From Slackia sp. (lineage in GTDB: Bacteria; Actinomycetota; Coriobacteriia; Coriobacteriales; Eggerthellaceae): a stretch of 64,000 bases of DNA. The stretch is taken from positions 124,001 to 188,000 of the forward strand of contig JARIED010000005.1 in assembly GCA_029266945.1 (NCBI GenBank), given 5' to 3'. The notes under the pieces were generated by a model. That model was not told where the DNA came from. It searched no databases and saw nothing but the letters and a program-made list of their open reading frames with translations. Below are positions 7,513-16,253 of this stretch, piece after piece. Position numbers and translations under genes: made by a program. How positions within the stretch are numbered: position 1 is the first letter of the stretch; every line of letters starts with the position of its first letter.

Positions 7513-7762
7513 CTGTATCCTTTCTTAATATTAGTTACTTTAAGTAGTCTAACACCCAATTCAATGTAGCTATATATTCGACTGCGCTTCAGGAAGTTCG
7601 AATATCTCTTATTCAAAGTAGCTAACTGAAGTCGTGCAACATCGAAACATAAATCTAATTTCTTATGAAAATTAAGCATCCTAAAGATATTGACTCTCTT
7701 TAGGATGCTTAGAAATTAAATAGTAACTTAGTTTCTCAAAGTTACTTTATTTCCCAACAGAC
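7513..7762. other. AT-rich intergenic island rich in inverted repeats
   Basis: The 250 bp between the amidase stop and the tsaE start are far more AT-rich than the surroundings. They hold ATATTCGA/TCGAATAT (7574-7581, 7598-7605), two tandem hairpins (7673-7711, 7722-7746) and repeated AGTTACTT-like words (7533-7540, 7722-7729, 7739-7746). No coding sequence was seen. Confidence 0.7.
7673..7746 (-). terminator. Tandem hairpins, probable terminators of the amidase gene
   Basis: First in the minus-strand direction comes AGTAACTT...AAGTTACT (7722-7729, 7739-7746). The second is a perfect 15-bp stem (7673-7687 with 7697-7711) with a 9-nt loop, then AATTTTC. Both lie within 90 nt of the amidase stop. 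Terminator function fits, but the arms could also be protein sites. Confidence 0.6.
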
Positions 7763-8659
7763 CTACAACGCGAAGCCGTACGCCTCGAGCACATGCTTGG
7801 GAACCATGAAGCGAACCGTTTTCTCGGGATCGACCATCTGGCACACCTCCACATTGCCGCACAGGCTGAACAGCATGACCAGCTCGGCGGGATCTTTGCC
7901 CGTGCGATCGGCCACCAGATCGACCATGCGGTGCACGGCGCCGTCTGCGGCGGCATCGAGCGTCTCGGCGGAATAAATCACGCCGAACTCCGTTTCGTTT
8001 TCGATCAGCGGCGTGTCGATGGCAAGCTCGGGCAGCGCAGTCAGAGTGACCGTTGCATGGCCCGCCGCCTCGGCGCCGGAAACGCTCACTTCGCCATCGC
8101 CCATCACGGCATGCATGTCGCCGCAACCGAACAGCGCGCCGTCGACGGCTACCGGGAAATACAGCGTGGCGCCGGGAGCGACCTTGGCGTTGTCCATGTT
8201 GCCGCCGTGGGCGCCGGGCGTTCCGCAGTTCACGGACTCGCCCGCGGGAGCCACGCCGATTACGCCGATCATCGGGGTCAAGGGCAGGCGCACCCGCTCG
8301 TCCCACACCAGCTCGTCGCCGTCGATGCGGCACAGGCGCGTGCTCCAACACGAAAGCTTGTCGCCGTAGACGCCTTCATCCTTGCCGGTGCAGCTGGCGG
8401 TCTGACCGTCGAACTCGATCGCATCGATGCTCACTTTCAGAGCGCCGCCCGCCACGGCTCCCTCCACATACACCGGACCGGTGGCAGGATTGATCGCGTC
8501 CCAGTCGATTGAATCGAGCTCGTCTTCAGGAGTGCGAATCTGGTTGCCGAAACAGTCTTTCGTGCGAATGCGCACCGTGTCGCCCGATTTCACGGTAATC
8601 ACGGGCTCGAGATCTTTCGAAAACGCATAGAGAACCTTGTCGTCGGAAAGCTCGATCAT
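7763..8659 (-). CDS. Acetamidase/formamidase family protein
   Basis: Amide hydrolase of the FmdA/AmdA fold (298 aa), expected to release ammonia from formamide, acetamide or a related small amide in the cytoplasm. Family features seen: VYVEGAVAGGALKVSIDAIE (about 59-78), MIGVIGVAPAGE (about 129-140), GAHGGNMD (about 147-154), and LYFPVAVDGALFGCGDMHAVMGDGE, the metal/active-site region with Asp and His. An ATG at 8758 is in frame, but GGAGGC before the ATG at 8659 decides the start. It is isolated, with no transporter nearby. The true substrate is not evident; supplying nitrogen is an inference. Confidence 0.88.
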   Translation of the reverse strand: MIELSDDKVLYAFSKDLEPVITVKSGDTVRIRTKDCFGNQIRTPEDELDSIDWDAINPATGPVYVEGAVAGGALKVSIDAIEFDGQTASCTGKDEGVYGDKLSCWSTRLCRIDGDELVWDERVRLPLTPMIGVIGVAPAGESVNCGTPGAHGGNMDNAKVAPGATLYFPVAVDGALFGCGDMHAVMGDGEVSVSGAEAAGHATVTLTALPELAIDTPLIENETEFGVIYSAETLDAAADGAVHRMVDLVADRTGKDPAELVMLFSLCGNVEVCQMVDPEKTVRFMVPKHVLEAYGFAL

Positions 8660-8893
8660 AGGGCCTGCCTCCATTCCGTCGTGAAAACACTTTCGCCCAT
8701 CATACCCGCAAAGCGGCATGAAGCAACATGGCGCGCCGGCGCGCGACGATACCGCCACGCGCCAGGTCGACGCAATGCGGCTTTTATGGGCGTTCCTGGA
8801 ACAAATGGCCTAAAATCAGACGTTCGGCGCGACGACGAGCCGCGCCCCTACCGCCATATCCGCACCGTTGCTCACCACGAAAGCAGGAAGCCC

Positions 8894-10439
8894 ATGCACC
8901 CTCGCGACACGCGTCTCGCCGCAGGCGACGCACCGAGCACCGTTTTCTCGAACCGCCTCTCGCTCATCGTGAGGAACGTCTCGCTCGCCTTGCTGGCGTG
9001 CTGCGTTCTGGCGGTCGTCTTCGTAGCACCGTTCGTACAATACGCATCGAAACACTATTACCTGGTCGAATGGAATTGGATTCTGGTCCCCGCGGCATTC
9101 GTCGCCATCGCAGGTATCGCCTTCTTCATAGGGCGATGGCCCTCGAACGCGCAGCCGCATCGCTCGCGCATCTTCGAGACCTTCGTCGCCGCCGCACCGT
9201 GACGACCCTGGTCCTGCAAGGCCTCATCGTATCGGGAGCATGGTTCGTCACCGACTGGGACTGCGGCACGATCGCGATGAACGACCCTGCAGACATCGTG
9301 GATTACCTGTCCGCCTACCCTAACCAGCTTTTCCTCGTGGGGCTCTTCTTCTGGATACGCCAGGCATCCGCACTGTTCGGCGTCGAAGCTTATCCGGTCA
9401 TGGCATACGGCGGGTGCATCAGCGTGACCGTGTCGGCATGTCTTGCGTCCTTCGTCGCCCGCAAACTCTTCGGCAAACGCGCAGCCATCATGGCGAGCGC
9501 GGCTCTGTTCGTATTCTGCGGGCTTTCCCCGTGGATTCTGGTGCCCTACTCCGACACCTACGGCATGCTCGCGCCCACCGTGATCCTTTTCGCATACGTC
9601 TGCATGAAAGACATGCGCGCGAAAACGGCCGCGATCGCCGCCGCATTCGTCGTCGGCTATTGCATCAAGCCCACAACGATCTTCGCCGTGCTGGCAATCC
9701 TTTGCATCGAGGGATGCCGTCTCGTTCACACGCTTATCACGAACCGTGCGTCGCTGAATGTGAAACGCGGGCTGACAGGCGTCGCAGCCGCCGCGCTCGG
9801 CGGCCTGTTGGCGTTCAGCCTGGTGGCAGTGACGGGAAAAGACCTTCCCGAGCTCGACGAGAACAGGGCCTACAGCGCCGCCCATTACCTCATGCTCGGC
9901 CTGAACGCGCAGACCTACGGCGTCTGGTCGCAAAGCGACGTCGAATACTCCTCGTCGTTCGCCACGCCCGAAGAGCGACGCGTGGGCAATATCGAGGAAT
10001 GGAAGAACCGCGTGCACGAGCTGGGCATCGACGGCACGGCGAAACTCCATGCCAAGAAAGTAATCCGCTCGTATTCCGACGGCGCGTTCTCCTGGGAGGA
10101 GGCGGGCACGTTCTACGCCGACGTGCGCGGCGAAAACGACGCGCTGAAAGCCTGGTGGGGCATCGGCGACAAGGGCGACAACGTCGCCTTACGCGTGGCG
10201 TCTCAAATCGCATGGTTCGCCGTGCTGTTCGGCGTCGTGCTGTTGCTTTCGTCCAGGAAATCGACGCGCGCGGAGGCGGTCATGGCATTCGCCCTGGTCA
10301 TGCTGACGTGCTTCTTGCCGTTTTCGAATGCAACGCCCGTTACCTGTTCTTATACCTGCCCTACTACATCGTGCTGGCATCGGGCGGATGGCTCGCCGCG
10401 TCGCACCGCTTGCCCCGCAAGAACGCGAAACGCCGCTAG
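8894..10439 (+). pseudogene. GT-C fold membrane glycosyltransferase (GT39/PMT-like), broken by two frameshifts
   Basis: The reading frame is split in three. Frame A from ATG 8894 (SD GCAGGAAG) gives two membrane helices and stops at 9202. Frame B continues from about 9199 with FVTDWDCGTIAMND, which holds the Asp typical of the first loop of GT-C enzymes, and many further helices. Frame C from about 10321 restores the C-terminus (ECNARYLFLYLPYYIVLASGG) and stops at 10439. Both changes equal loss of one base, near 9202 and in the TTTT run at 10321-10324. Repaired, the product is 515 aa, a normal length. Frame B could alternatively begin at GTG 9199, overlapping the first stop (GTGA). Family members move sugars from polyprenyl-phosphate donors, which the neighbouring GtrB-like enzyme would make. 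Confidence 0.7.
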
Positions 10440-11416
10440 GATTCGTCCGCGTCCGACGCGTCGCCGAAGCCCGCATGCTGCGACACGATGAAGCGCGGGC
10501 GGCGCTTCGTTTCGAGGTAGGTCTTGCCCACGTACTCGCCGATCACGCCGATGCTGAGAAGCTGCACGCCGCTCAATAGGCACAGCACGCACACCAGGCT
10601 CGCCCAGCCCGCGACGGAATTGCCCATCAAAGCCGTGACGATCGCCCAGATGACGCCGATGAAGCTGACGATCGACACCGCAATGCCGAGCATCGTGATC
10701 GAACGGATCGGCTTTACCGAAAGGCTCGTGATGCCGTCCACCGCAAGCGCGACCATCTTGCGCAGGGGGTAATGGCTCTCGCCCGCCACGCGTTCATGAC
10801 GCTCGTAATAAACGCTGGTCGATTTGAACCCGACCAGCGGCACCATGCCGCGCAGGAACAGGTTCACTTCCTCGAACTGCGAAAGCGCGTCGAGCACCTT
10901 GTTTCCGAGCAGACGATAATCGGCATGGTTATACACCGCTTCGGCGCCCATGCCGGAAAGCAACTTGTAAAACGCCTGCGCACTGCCGCGCTTGAACGCG
11001 GTATCGGTCTTGCGGCTCGAACGAACGCCGTAGACCACCTCTGCGCCGTCGCGGTAGGCCTCGACCATATCGTTCATAGCATTTATATCGTCCTGGCCGT
11101 CGCAATCGATACTGATAGAAATGTCGCATTTCCCGCGCACCTCCATCAGACCCGCAAGCAACGCATTCTGATGGCCTCGATTGCGCGAAAGCCTGATGCC
11201 GCAAAAGACTCCCCAGTCAGCCGCCAGCCCCTCGATCACGTCCCACGTGGCATCGGAGCTTCCGTCGTCGACGAACAACACGTAGCTTCGCTCGGAAACC
11301 ATCCCCAGGCCCACGAGCTCTTCGACTTTGGCCCTGAACGCCGGAGACGTGGCAGGAAGCACCTCGGCCTCGTTGAAACACGGGATGACGATCGCCAGAA
11401 CGGGCGCTTGCTCCAT
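10436..11416 (-). CDS. GtrB/DPM1-like glycosyltransferase family 2 with C-terminal membrane helices
   Basis: Glycosyltransferase (326 aa) expected to transfer a sugar from a nucleotide donor to polyprenyl phosphate at the inner face of the membrane. The GT-A domain spans about 1-220: IVIPCFNEAEVLP, LFVDDGSSDATWDVI, RNRGHQNALLAGL and the metal-binding DxD in ISIDCDGQDD. Two hydrophobic helices follow (about 233-255 and 264-287), then a basic tail, as in GtrB. GAGGAG 5 nt before ATG 11416 decides the start over GTG 11422. It is convergent with the GT-C gene; the two stop codons share the same CTAG (10436-10439). The pair probably decorates a cell-surface glycan. Confidence 0.92.
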   Translation of the reverse strand: MEQAPVLAIVIPCFNEAEVLPATSPAFRAKVEELVGLGMVSERSYVLFVDDGSSDATWDVIEGLAADWGVFCGIRLSRNRGHQNALLAGLMEVRGKCDISISIDCDGQDDINAMNDMVEAYRDGAEVVYGVRSSRKTDTAFKRGSAQAFYKLLSGMGAEAVYNHADYRLLGNKVLDALSQFEEVNLFLRGMVPLVGFKSTSVYYERHERVAGESHYPLRKMVALAVDGITSLSVKPIRSITMLGIAVSIVSFIGVIWAIVTALMGNSVAGWASLVCVLCLLSGVQLLSIGVIGEYVGKTYLETKRRPRFIVSQHAGFGDASDADES

Positions 11417-11649
11417 TAACACTCCTCGAGAAAAGACTGCGGCGAAGCGTCTGTGGGCGCCCGCCGTCCGATTGCTTGGAATAGCCCGCTGCGCGGCCCT
11501 GGGGCGCGACGAGCGAACACCTCGTTACGATACCACTCTTCGAAAGCCGCAACGCGCGACAAGGCCGTCTCCGTCGCGCGTTGCTGCGAAATCCCGCGAA
11601 CCGCTGTATGCTGGGAACACGTTGACACGACCCGCGAAGGACCGCCGCC

Positions 11650-12591
11650 ATGCCGCCTCGAACCGAAACGCCCCCGCTGCACCCCGCCGATACCGCCGCC
11701 GATCGCAGGCCCCGCGAGGGCGGCCCGTCATGGATGGCGAAAAACGCAGGGCTTCTGGCGACGCATCTCGCCGTGCTGCTGTTCGGCCTCGTGGGCCTGT
11801 TCGCCAAGGTCGTCGCGCTGCCCGCCATCATCCTGGTGCTGGGACGCACGTTTTTCTCGTCGGCGTTTCTCGGTGCCTGGCTAGCTTTCAAAAAACAAAG
11901 TTTCGCCCTGAAGACTCGCGAAGACTACGCGCTGATCGCGATCGCAGGCGTCATCCTAGCCGTGCATTGGACTAGTTTCATGCAATCCATCCAGGTGTCG
12001 ACCGTGGCCGTGGGAACGCTAACGCTCGCCACCTTCCCGCTGTTCAGCGCCGTGCTCGAGCCGATTCTGTTCCATGAGAAGATGCGCGTACCCGACATCG
12101 CATGCGCGCTCGTCATGCTGGCGGGCGTCGGCTTCATCGTCGACGATTTCAGCCTCGACGGCACCATGGCCCAAGGCGTGCTGTGGGGACTGCTCAGCGC
12201 GTTCACATACGCGTTGCTCTCGCTTGCGAACAGGCGCTTTTCAAGCGGGTACCCGGCCTCGCTCGTGTCGTTCTACGAACAGACCACGGCCACGGTCGTG
12301 CTGTTTCCCGCCCTGTTCGCGTTCAAGCCCGCGCTTTCCGCCTTCGACATCGGCATGCTCGCCGTCATGGGCGTCGTGTTCACGGCGATCGCCCACACGC
12401 TGTTCATCAGCGGCCTGCGCACGGTGAAAGTACGCACGGCGGGCATCATCACCGGGCTCGAATCGGCGTACGGCGTGGCGGCCGCCATGCTGTTCCTCGG
12501 CGAAATTCCCGGCATCCGCGAAATCATCGGAGGCTGCATCATCCTGGCGGTGGCGCTGTATTCGACCCTCGCATCCACGCGCAGCAATTAG
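11650..12591 (+). CDS. EamA-family (DMT superfamily) transporter
   Basis: Inner-membrane metabolite exporter/permease (313 aa) with about ten helices arranged as two EamA repeats (roughly residues 30-160 and 175-310). Repeat features include LLFGLVGLFAKVVALPA, the HWTSFMQSIQVSTVAVGTL segment, and in the second half SVLANRRF-type loops and ITGLESAYGVAAAMLFLGE. A 26-residue proline-rich cytoplasmic leader precedes the first helix. AAGGA lies about 9 nt upstream. No substrate can be read from the sequence; family members export amino acids or nucleobases. It is divergent from the GT2 gene and convergent with the aldolase. Confidence 0.9.
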   Translation: MPPRTETPPLHPADTAADRRPREGGPSWMAKNAGLLATHLAVLLFGLVGLFAKVVALPAIILVLGRTFFSSAFLGAWLAFKKQSFALKTREDYALIAIAGVILAVHWTSFMQSIQVSTVAVGTLTLATFPLFSAVLEPILFHEKMRVPDIACALVMLAGVGFIVDDFSLDGTMAQGVLWGLLSAFTYALLSLANRRFSSGYPASLVSFYEQTTATVVLFPALFAFKPALSAFDIGMLAVMGVVFTAIAHTLFISGLRTVKVRTAGIITGLESAYGVAAAMLFLGEIPGIREIIGGCIILAVALYSTLASTRSN

Positions 12592-12608
12592 CCGGGCAGC
12601 GCGCATAC

Positions 12609-12634
12609 GAAAAAGGGCCCCTTGCGGAGCCCTT
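12609..12634 (-). terminator. fba terminator
   Basis: Stem AAGGGCCC / GGaGCCCTT (12613-12634) followed on the minus strand by TTTTTCGTAT. It lies between two convergent genes. Confidence 0.75.
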
Positions 12635-12668
12635 CGGAAGCAAGCGGTGCGTCGCGCGAACGCGATGC

Positions 12669-13607
12669 CTACAGCGCGAAATCCTCTTCGCCGTTGAACA
12701 CCTTGAGCGCACGGTCGACGTCGTAGTCGGCCAGCGTGATGGCGCTGATGGCCTTGGTCAAGCGCACCGCCTCATCGAGGCTGCGCTGATGGATGTTGCG
12801 GCCCGTGGCGTTGCCGCATGCGCCGCCGATATGAATCTGGTCATGCAACTGCGTGAGGAAGGTCTGCGCATCCACGGTGGAACCGCCCGCGCACACCAAG
12901 CCCGTACAGCCCGCGGCGGTAGCGGCGATTTTGAGGCTTTCGGCAGACGTAGCCTCGTCGGTGGCCTTCGGCGGGTTCACCTTGACGAAGTCGGCGCCCA
13001 GGCACAGCGCGACGCCCGCGGCGCCAGCGATCAGGGCAGGGGCCTTCTCGTCGGCGACGGCCTTGCCGCGCGGGTAGATCCACAGCACCACGATCAGGCC
13101 GGCCTCGTGGGCCTCGGCGATCAGCTGGCCCGCCTCGGCGAGCATGGTGGATTCGTATTCGCTGCCCAGGTACAGGGTGTAGCCCAGACCCACGATATTC
13201 ACGCCCTCTTCGCGCATGGCCAAAACGGCCTGAAGATCATGCAGTTGGGGGCTATAGGGGTCGTCCTGGGCGGTCTTGACCAGGTTGGTCTTGGAGTTCA
13301 TCTTCACCAGGTAGTTGACCTCGGGATAATCGGCCGCGTAGCGGGCGATCAGGCCGCGCTGGCCTGCCAGCACGCCGCACACGCCCTCAGAGCCGATCTT
13401 GAAGAGATGCTCGGGATCGAGGTCGGAAGGATCGATGTCTTCGCCGTAGAAGTCGCCGTTGAGATGCTCCACCTTCTGGTCGCATGCGAACAGCATCAGT
13501 CGGCCCGTGCCGCGCGTCGCAGCCATGTAATTGTCGATGTAGGTCTCGCGGGCGTCGCGGGGCACATCAACAGGCACCTTCACCTGATCGCGGTCGATCT
13601 TAGGCAT
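12669..13607 (-). CDS. Class I fructose-bisphosphate aldolase (DhnA type)
   Basis: Schiff-base (metal-independent) aldolase of the archaeal/DhnA family (312 aa), splitting fructose 1,6-bisphosphate in glycolysis or forming it in gluconeogenesis. A (beta/alpha)8 barrel is evident: LMLFACDQKVEHLNGDFYG near the start, IVGLGYTLYLGSEYE, IVVLWIYPRGKAV, GADFVKVNPPK with the likely Schiff-base lysine, and LVCAGGSTVDAQTF, the phosphate-binding end. An upstream in-frame ATG (13637) is rejected because AGGAGG precedes the ATG at 13607. The gene stands alone. A deoxyribose-phosphate aldolase-like activity of the same fold is less likely. Confidence 0.9.
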   Translation of the reverse strand: MPKIDRDQVKVPVDVPRDARETYIDNYMAATRGTGRLMLFACDQKVEHLNGDFYGEDIDPSDLDPEHLFKIGSEGVCGVLAGQRGLIARYAADYPEVNYLVKMNSKTNLVKTAQDDPYSPQLHDLQAVLAMREEGVNIVGLGYTLYLGSEYESTMLAEAGQLIAEAHEAGLIVVLWIYPRGKAVADEKAPALIAGAAGVALCLGADFVKVNPPKATDEATSAESLKIAATAAGCTGLVCAGGSTVDAQTFLTQLHDQIHIGGACGNATGRNIHQRSLDEAVRLTKAISAITLADYDVDRALKVFNGEEDFAL

Positions 13608-13859
13608 GATGTTCCTCCTATATAAAGGTTGCTTCATGACGTCGCCTGCGTACAGGGCACGCGACGATTTCTCAGTTTAATTGAAAAGAAAGCGCGGTTT
13701 TTCTCGTTCACGGAAACGGCTTCGGGACGGATGCAGACGGCATCCACCGCGCCGAAAGCGCCATATACCGGCTTACTGGAAAGGAAACGGAGTTTCATCG
13801 AATCGGTCGGGGCCGCATACCGACCCGGTAGAATCGCATCAAGAGACGAGGAGGAAGCC

Positions 13860-14375
13860 ATGTCAGAATCCGCAACCGCGAAACCGACCGTGCCCGAGGC
13901 CGTCGAGGCGGCCGATGAGCGCGCGAACGACGCCGAAGCAGCAGTCGACCCGACCTACGGCATCACGCGCGAAGAAGCCGAGGAGCTTCGCATGCTCATC
14001 GCCACCGAACGCGATGGCGGCGATATGACCTATGCGGCGTTTCACAGCCTCTGCCCCACGGGTGAGGAATACGCCTTCGACGACAAGGCGTGCGCGATCT
14101 ACCGCCTTCTGGAAAAGCGCGGCCTGATCGAAGGCGCCGAGGCCGGAAACGGCTTCTTGTTTTTCGGCCTGACGCAGAACGGCCGCGACGCATCGACGGC
14201 CTACGACGCCGCCCACGCGGCCGACGACGAAGCGCCGAGGCCGCGCAGACCGGCCCTTTCGATGCCGCACATCGAATTCGATAAGACCGTCGTGATCACG
14301 AGCGCCGCGACGGCGGCCGCGGTAGGCCTGATCGCAGGCCTTCTGGGCGCGTTCATCGGAAACGCCCTGTTCTAA
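13860..14375 (+). CDS. Unknown protein with possible winged-helix-like core and C-terminal membrane anchor
   Basis: A 171-residue protein I do not recognise. Residues 1-33 are acidic and low complexity. About 40-120 form a compact region (GITREEAEELRMLIATERDG...LEKRGLIEGAEAGNGFLFFGLTQNGRDA) whose end resembles the strand-turn-strand wing of winged-helix proteins. Residues about 145-170 are one strongly hydrophobic, glycine-rich helix ending the protein, so the body is probably cytoplasmic and tail-anchored. GAGGAGGAAG gives an excellent ribosome-binding site. It is monocistronic: a TAGAAT box lies near 13829 and a long terminator follows. A membrane-tethered regulator is one guess only. Confidence 0.75.
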   Translation: MSESATAKPTVPEAVEAADERANDAEAAVDPTYGITREEAEELRMLIATERDGGDMTYAAFHSLCPTGEEYAFDDKACAIYRLLEKRGLIEGAEAGNGFLFFGLTQNGRDASTAYDAAHAADDEAPRPRRPALSMPHIEFDKTVVITSAATAAAVGLIAGLLGAFIGNALF

Positions 14376-14425
14376 ACCGCAGCCGCACAGATGCGGCCGC
14401 CCATGCACCGACCCGCATAAACGCG

Positions 14426-14466
14426 AAGAAGGGGGCGCCGGAGGAGTCCGGCGCCCCCTTCTTCTA
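14426..14466. terminator. Bidirectional terminator between convergent genes
   Basis: A very GC-rich stem (AAGAAGGGGGCGCCGGA and its complement) with a short loop, flanked by TTCTT/AAGAA on both sides. It serves the 13860 gene and the flavoprotein gene. Confidence 0.8.
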
Positions 14467-14497
14467 AGGGAGGGTCGCTTCGGTAGGATCTAAACGC

Positions 14498-15997
14498 CTA
14501 GGCGTTCTCGGACTGCAGAGCCGCAACCACGGCCTTGCCCGTCACCAGGCCCGAACCGGCGTTCGGAGAAAGGTCGGAGCCGCTGTCGGGAGTGGTCGAT
14601 CCGCAGCAGTACACGTTGGCGATCGGGTTGCCCTGGCTGTCCACCATCTGGCTGTCCGTGGCGATCTTCAGGCCACCGTGGGTCTTGTAGCGGAAGGGGA
14701 AATGCTTCAGAGCATAATAAGGGGCTTCCAGCTTCTCGAGGAACAGCTTCTTGCCGAAGGCTGCGTCCTCGCCGGCGTCGACGAAGCCGTCGTACTCGGC
14801 GAAGGTGGCCTTGAGGTTATCGGCAGGAACGTCCATGGCGGCAGCCAGGTCGTCGAGCGTGTCGCACGGGCCGACGAGACGATCCTCGTGGGCGTTCATG
14901 TTCATCTCGACGTTCCATGCCTGAGAGCCCTCGATGAGCTGATGGTCGAAGATAGTCCACCAGAAGCCCAGGCCGAGCGCCGCAGCGGCATCCGGAGAGT
15001 CGTGGGACTGGTCTTCCTTGATGAAGCGACGTCCCATAGGGGTAACCTGGACATTGCGGCCGAAGTAGCCCCAAACCGTGACCTGAGCGAGGTCGCTCAT
15101 GCGGTTGGATTCCATGTCCATGTGGGCGTAAACGCCGCCGATGGAGCGACCGAGCTCGTGGCCCTCGCCCATGGAGTACACCGTCAGCGGGCACAGCTCG
15201 GCCTGCTGGGGCATGTACTCGGAAACCATGACCTGGTTGCAGGAGAAGCCGCCCGTCGCCAGGACGATCTTCTTGGCCTTCACGTCAGTGATCTTGTCGG
15301 TCTTGGGATCGACGAAGCGAACGCCGATCGGATCGCCGTCGGCGTCGACGATGAAGTTGGTCGCCTTGCGGTTCAGCTCGACCGTGGCGCCCTTGTCCTT
15401 GAGGCCGTTGATGAGCGGGGTCAGGACGGAAGTCATGTCGCCGATGCCGTGCAGCGGCAGCAGCATAGACGTGGGAGCGCCCGTGTCCTTGTAGTCATCG
15501 AGCGGCTGGAACTGTGCGCCGTAATCGGCTTCGACGCGGTCGGCCCACTCGGTCTGATACAGATACAGAGCCTTCTTATACTCCATATCGTCGGTCTCGC
15601 CCTTCTTCTCAAGGACGGGAGCGTACTTCTCCCATTTCTCCTCGGGGTTACCCTCGATACCGGCGCGCTTCTGGGCCTCGGAGCCAGAGACGTTCATGAC
15701 GCCGCAGGCCATGAAGCTCTCGCCGCCGTAGGTATCGCGCTTGTCGGCGAGCATGACGTTGTAGCCCGCCTCGACCGGGTCCATGGCAGCGGAAAGGCCC
15801 GCGATGCCCGTGCCGATGATCAGCACATCGGTTTCTTCAGCGAACTCGATAGGGGCAGAGCCGACGACGGTGTCGCCTTCTGCGCCGTCCTTGGATCCTC
15901 CCGGAGCGCAGCCCGCGAGCGCCGTTCCCGCAACGAGAACCGCGCCGGATGCGATGGCGCCCTTCAGGAAGTTACGTCGATCAAGAGTCGTTTCCAT
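14498..15997 (-). CDS. Tat-exported lipoprotein FAD-dependent reductase (fumarate reductase/flavocytochrome c family)
   Basis: Extracytoplasmic flavoprotein (499 aa). The N-terminus has a twin-arginine motif (DRRNFLKG), a hydrophobic core and a lipobox (TALAGC), so it should be exported folded and lipid-anchored. The FAD-binding Rossmann motif is VLIIGTGIAGLSAAM (about 57-71); GGESFMACGVMNVSG and ATGGFSCNQVM are family signatures; the C-terminus GLVTGKAVVAAL closes the FAD domain. No haem-binding CxxCH or FMN-attachment domain is present, so electrons must come from a separate partner. The SD GGAGGG is good. It is divergent from a membrane LuxR regulator, the usual arrangement for substrate-induced reductases in Eggerthellaceae. 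The electron acceptor is unknown. Confidence 0.9.
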   Translation of the reverse strand: METTLDRRNFLKGAIASGAVLVAGTALAGCAPGGSKDGAEGDTVVGSAPIEFAEETDVLIIGTGIAGLSAAMDPVEAGYNVMLADKRDTYGGESFMACGVMNVSGSEAQKRAGIEGNPEEKWEKYAPVLEKKGETDDMEYKKALYLYQTEWADRVEADYGAQFQPLDDYKDTGAPTSMLLPLHGIGDMTSVLTPLINGLKDKGATVELNRKATNFIVDADGDPIGVRFVDPKTDKITDVKAKKIVLATGGFSCNQVMVSEYMPQQAELCPLTVYSMGEGHELGRSIGGVYAHMDMESNRMSDLAQVTVWGYFGRNVQVTPMGRRFIKEDQSHDSPDAAAALGLGFWWTIFDHQLIEGSQAWNVEMNMNAHEDRLVGPCDTLDDLAAAMDVPADNLKATFAEYDGFVDAGEDAAFGKKLFLEKLEAPYYALKHFPFRYKTHGGLKIATDSQMVDSQGNPIANVYCCGSTTPDSGSDLSPNAGSGLVTGKAVVAALQSENA

Positions 15998-16253
15998 AGT
16001 GTTCCCTCCTCATTCGATGCCGGCTTCCCCACCGGCCCCTCGATAATGGACCGAGAGCTCCGCAAACGCACCGTACAAAATGGACTATTTTTCCATTTAT
16101 ACTGTTCAAAGGCATCAAAATGACACCTATGCCAAAAGGTGAAAATAGATTGCGCACGCTCGACGGAACGTCCGCACGAACGCAAATACGACCCGTACGC
16201 CATATGACGAGCGCGCACCCGTCATATACAATGGTCACCGTAGGAGGAGGGTC
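15998..16253. promoter_or_regulatory. Divergent promoter region, flavoprotein / LuxR regulator
   Basis: On the minus strand TATAAA (near 16096-16102) is a likely -10 for the flavoprotein gene. Inverted repeats around it, ATGGA/TCCAT (16078-16096) and CACCT-atgccaaa-AGGTG (16124-16141), are candidate operators for the adjacent regulator. Confidence 0.45.

Noticed and set aside
7513-7762. Small transposable element (MITE) between tsaE and the amidase gene
   Set aside because: Inverted repeats are internal hairpins, there are no terminal repeats with target-site duplication that I can see, and terminator/promoter roles suffice.
9199-10330. Annotating frame B of the GT-C gene as an independent intact gene starting at GTG 9199
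   Set aside because: It would lack the first two helices and run past the C-terminus into a non-homologous frame, while frame C restores a family-like end; a frameshifted gene explains all three pieces.
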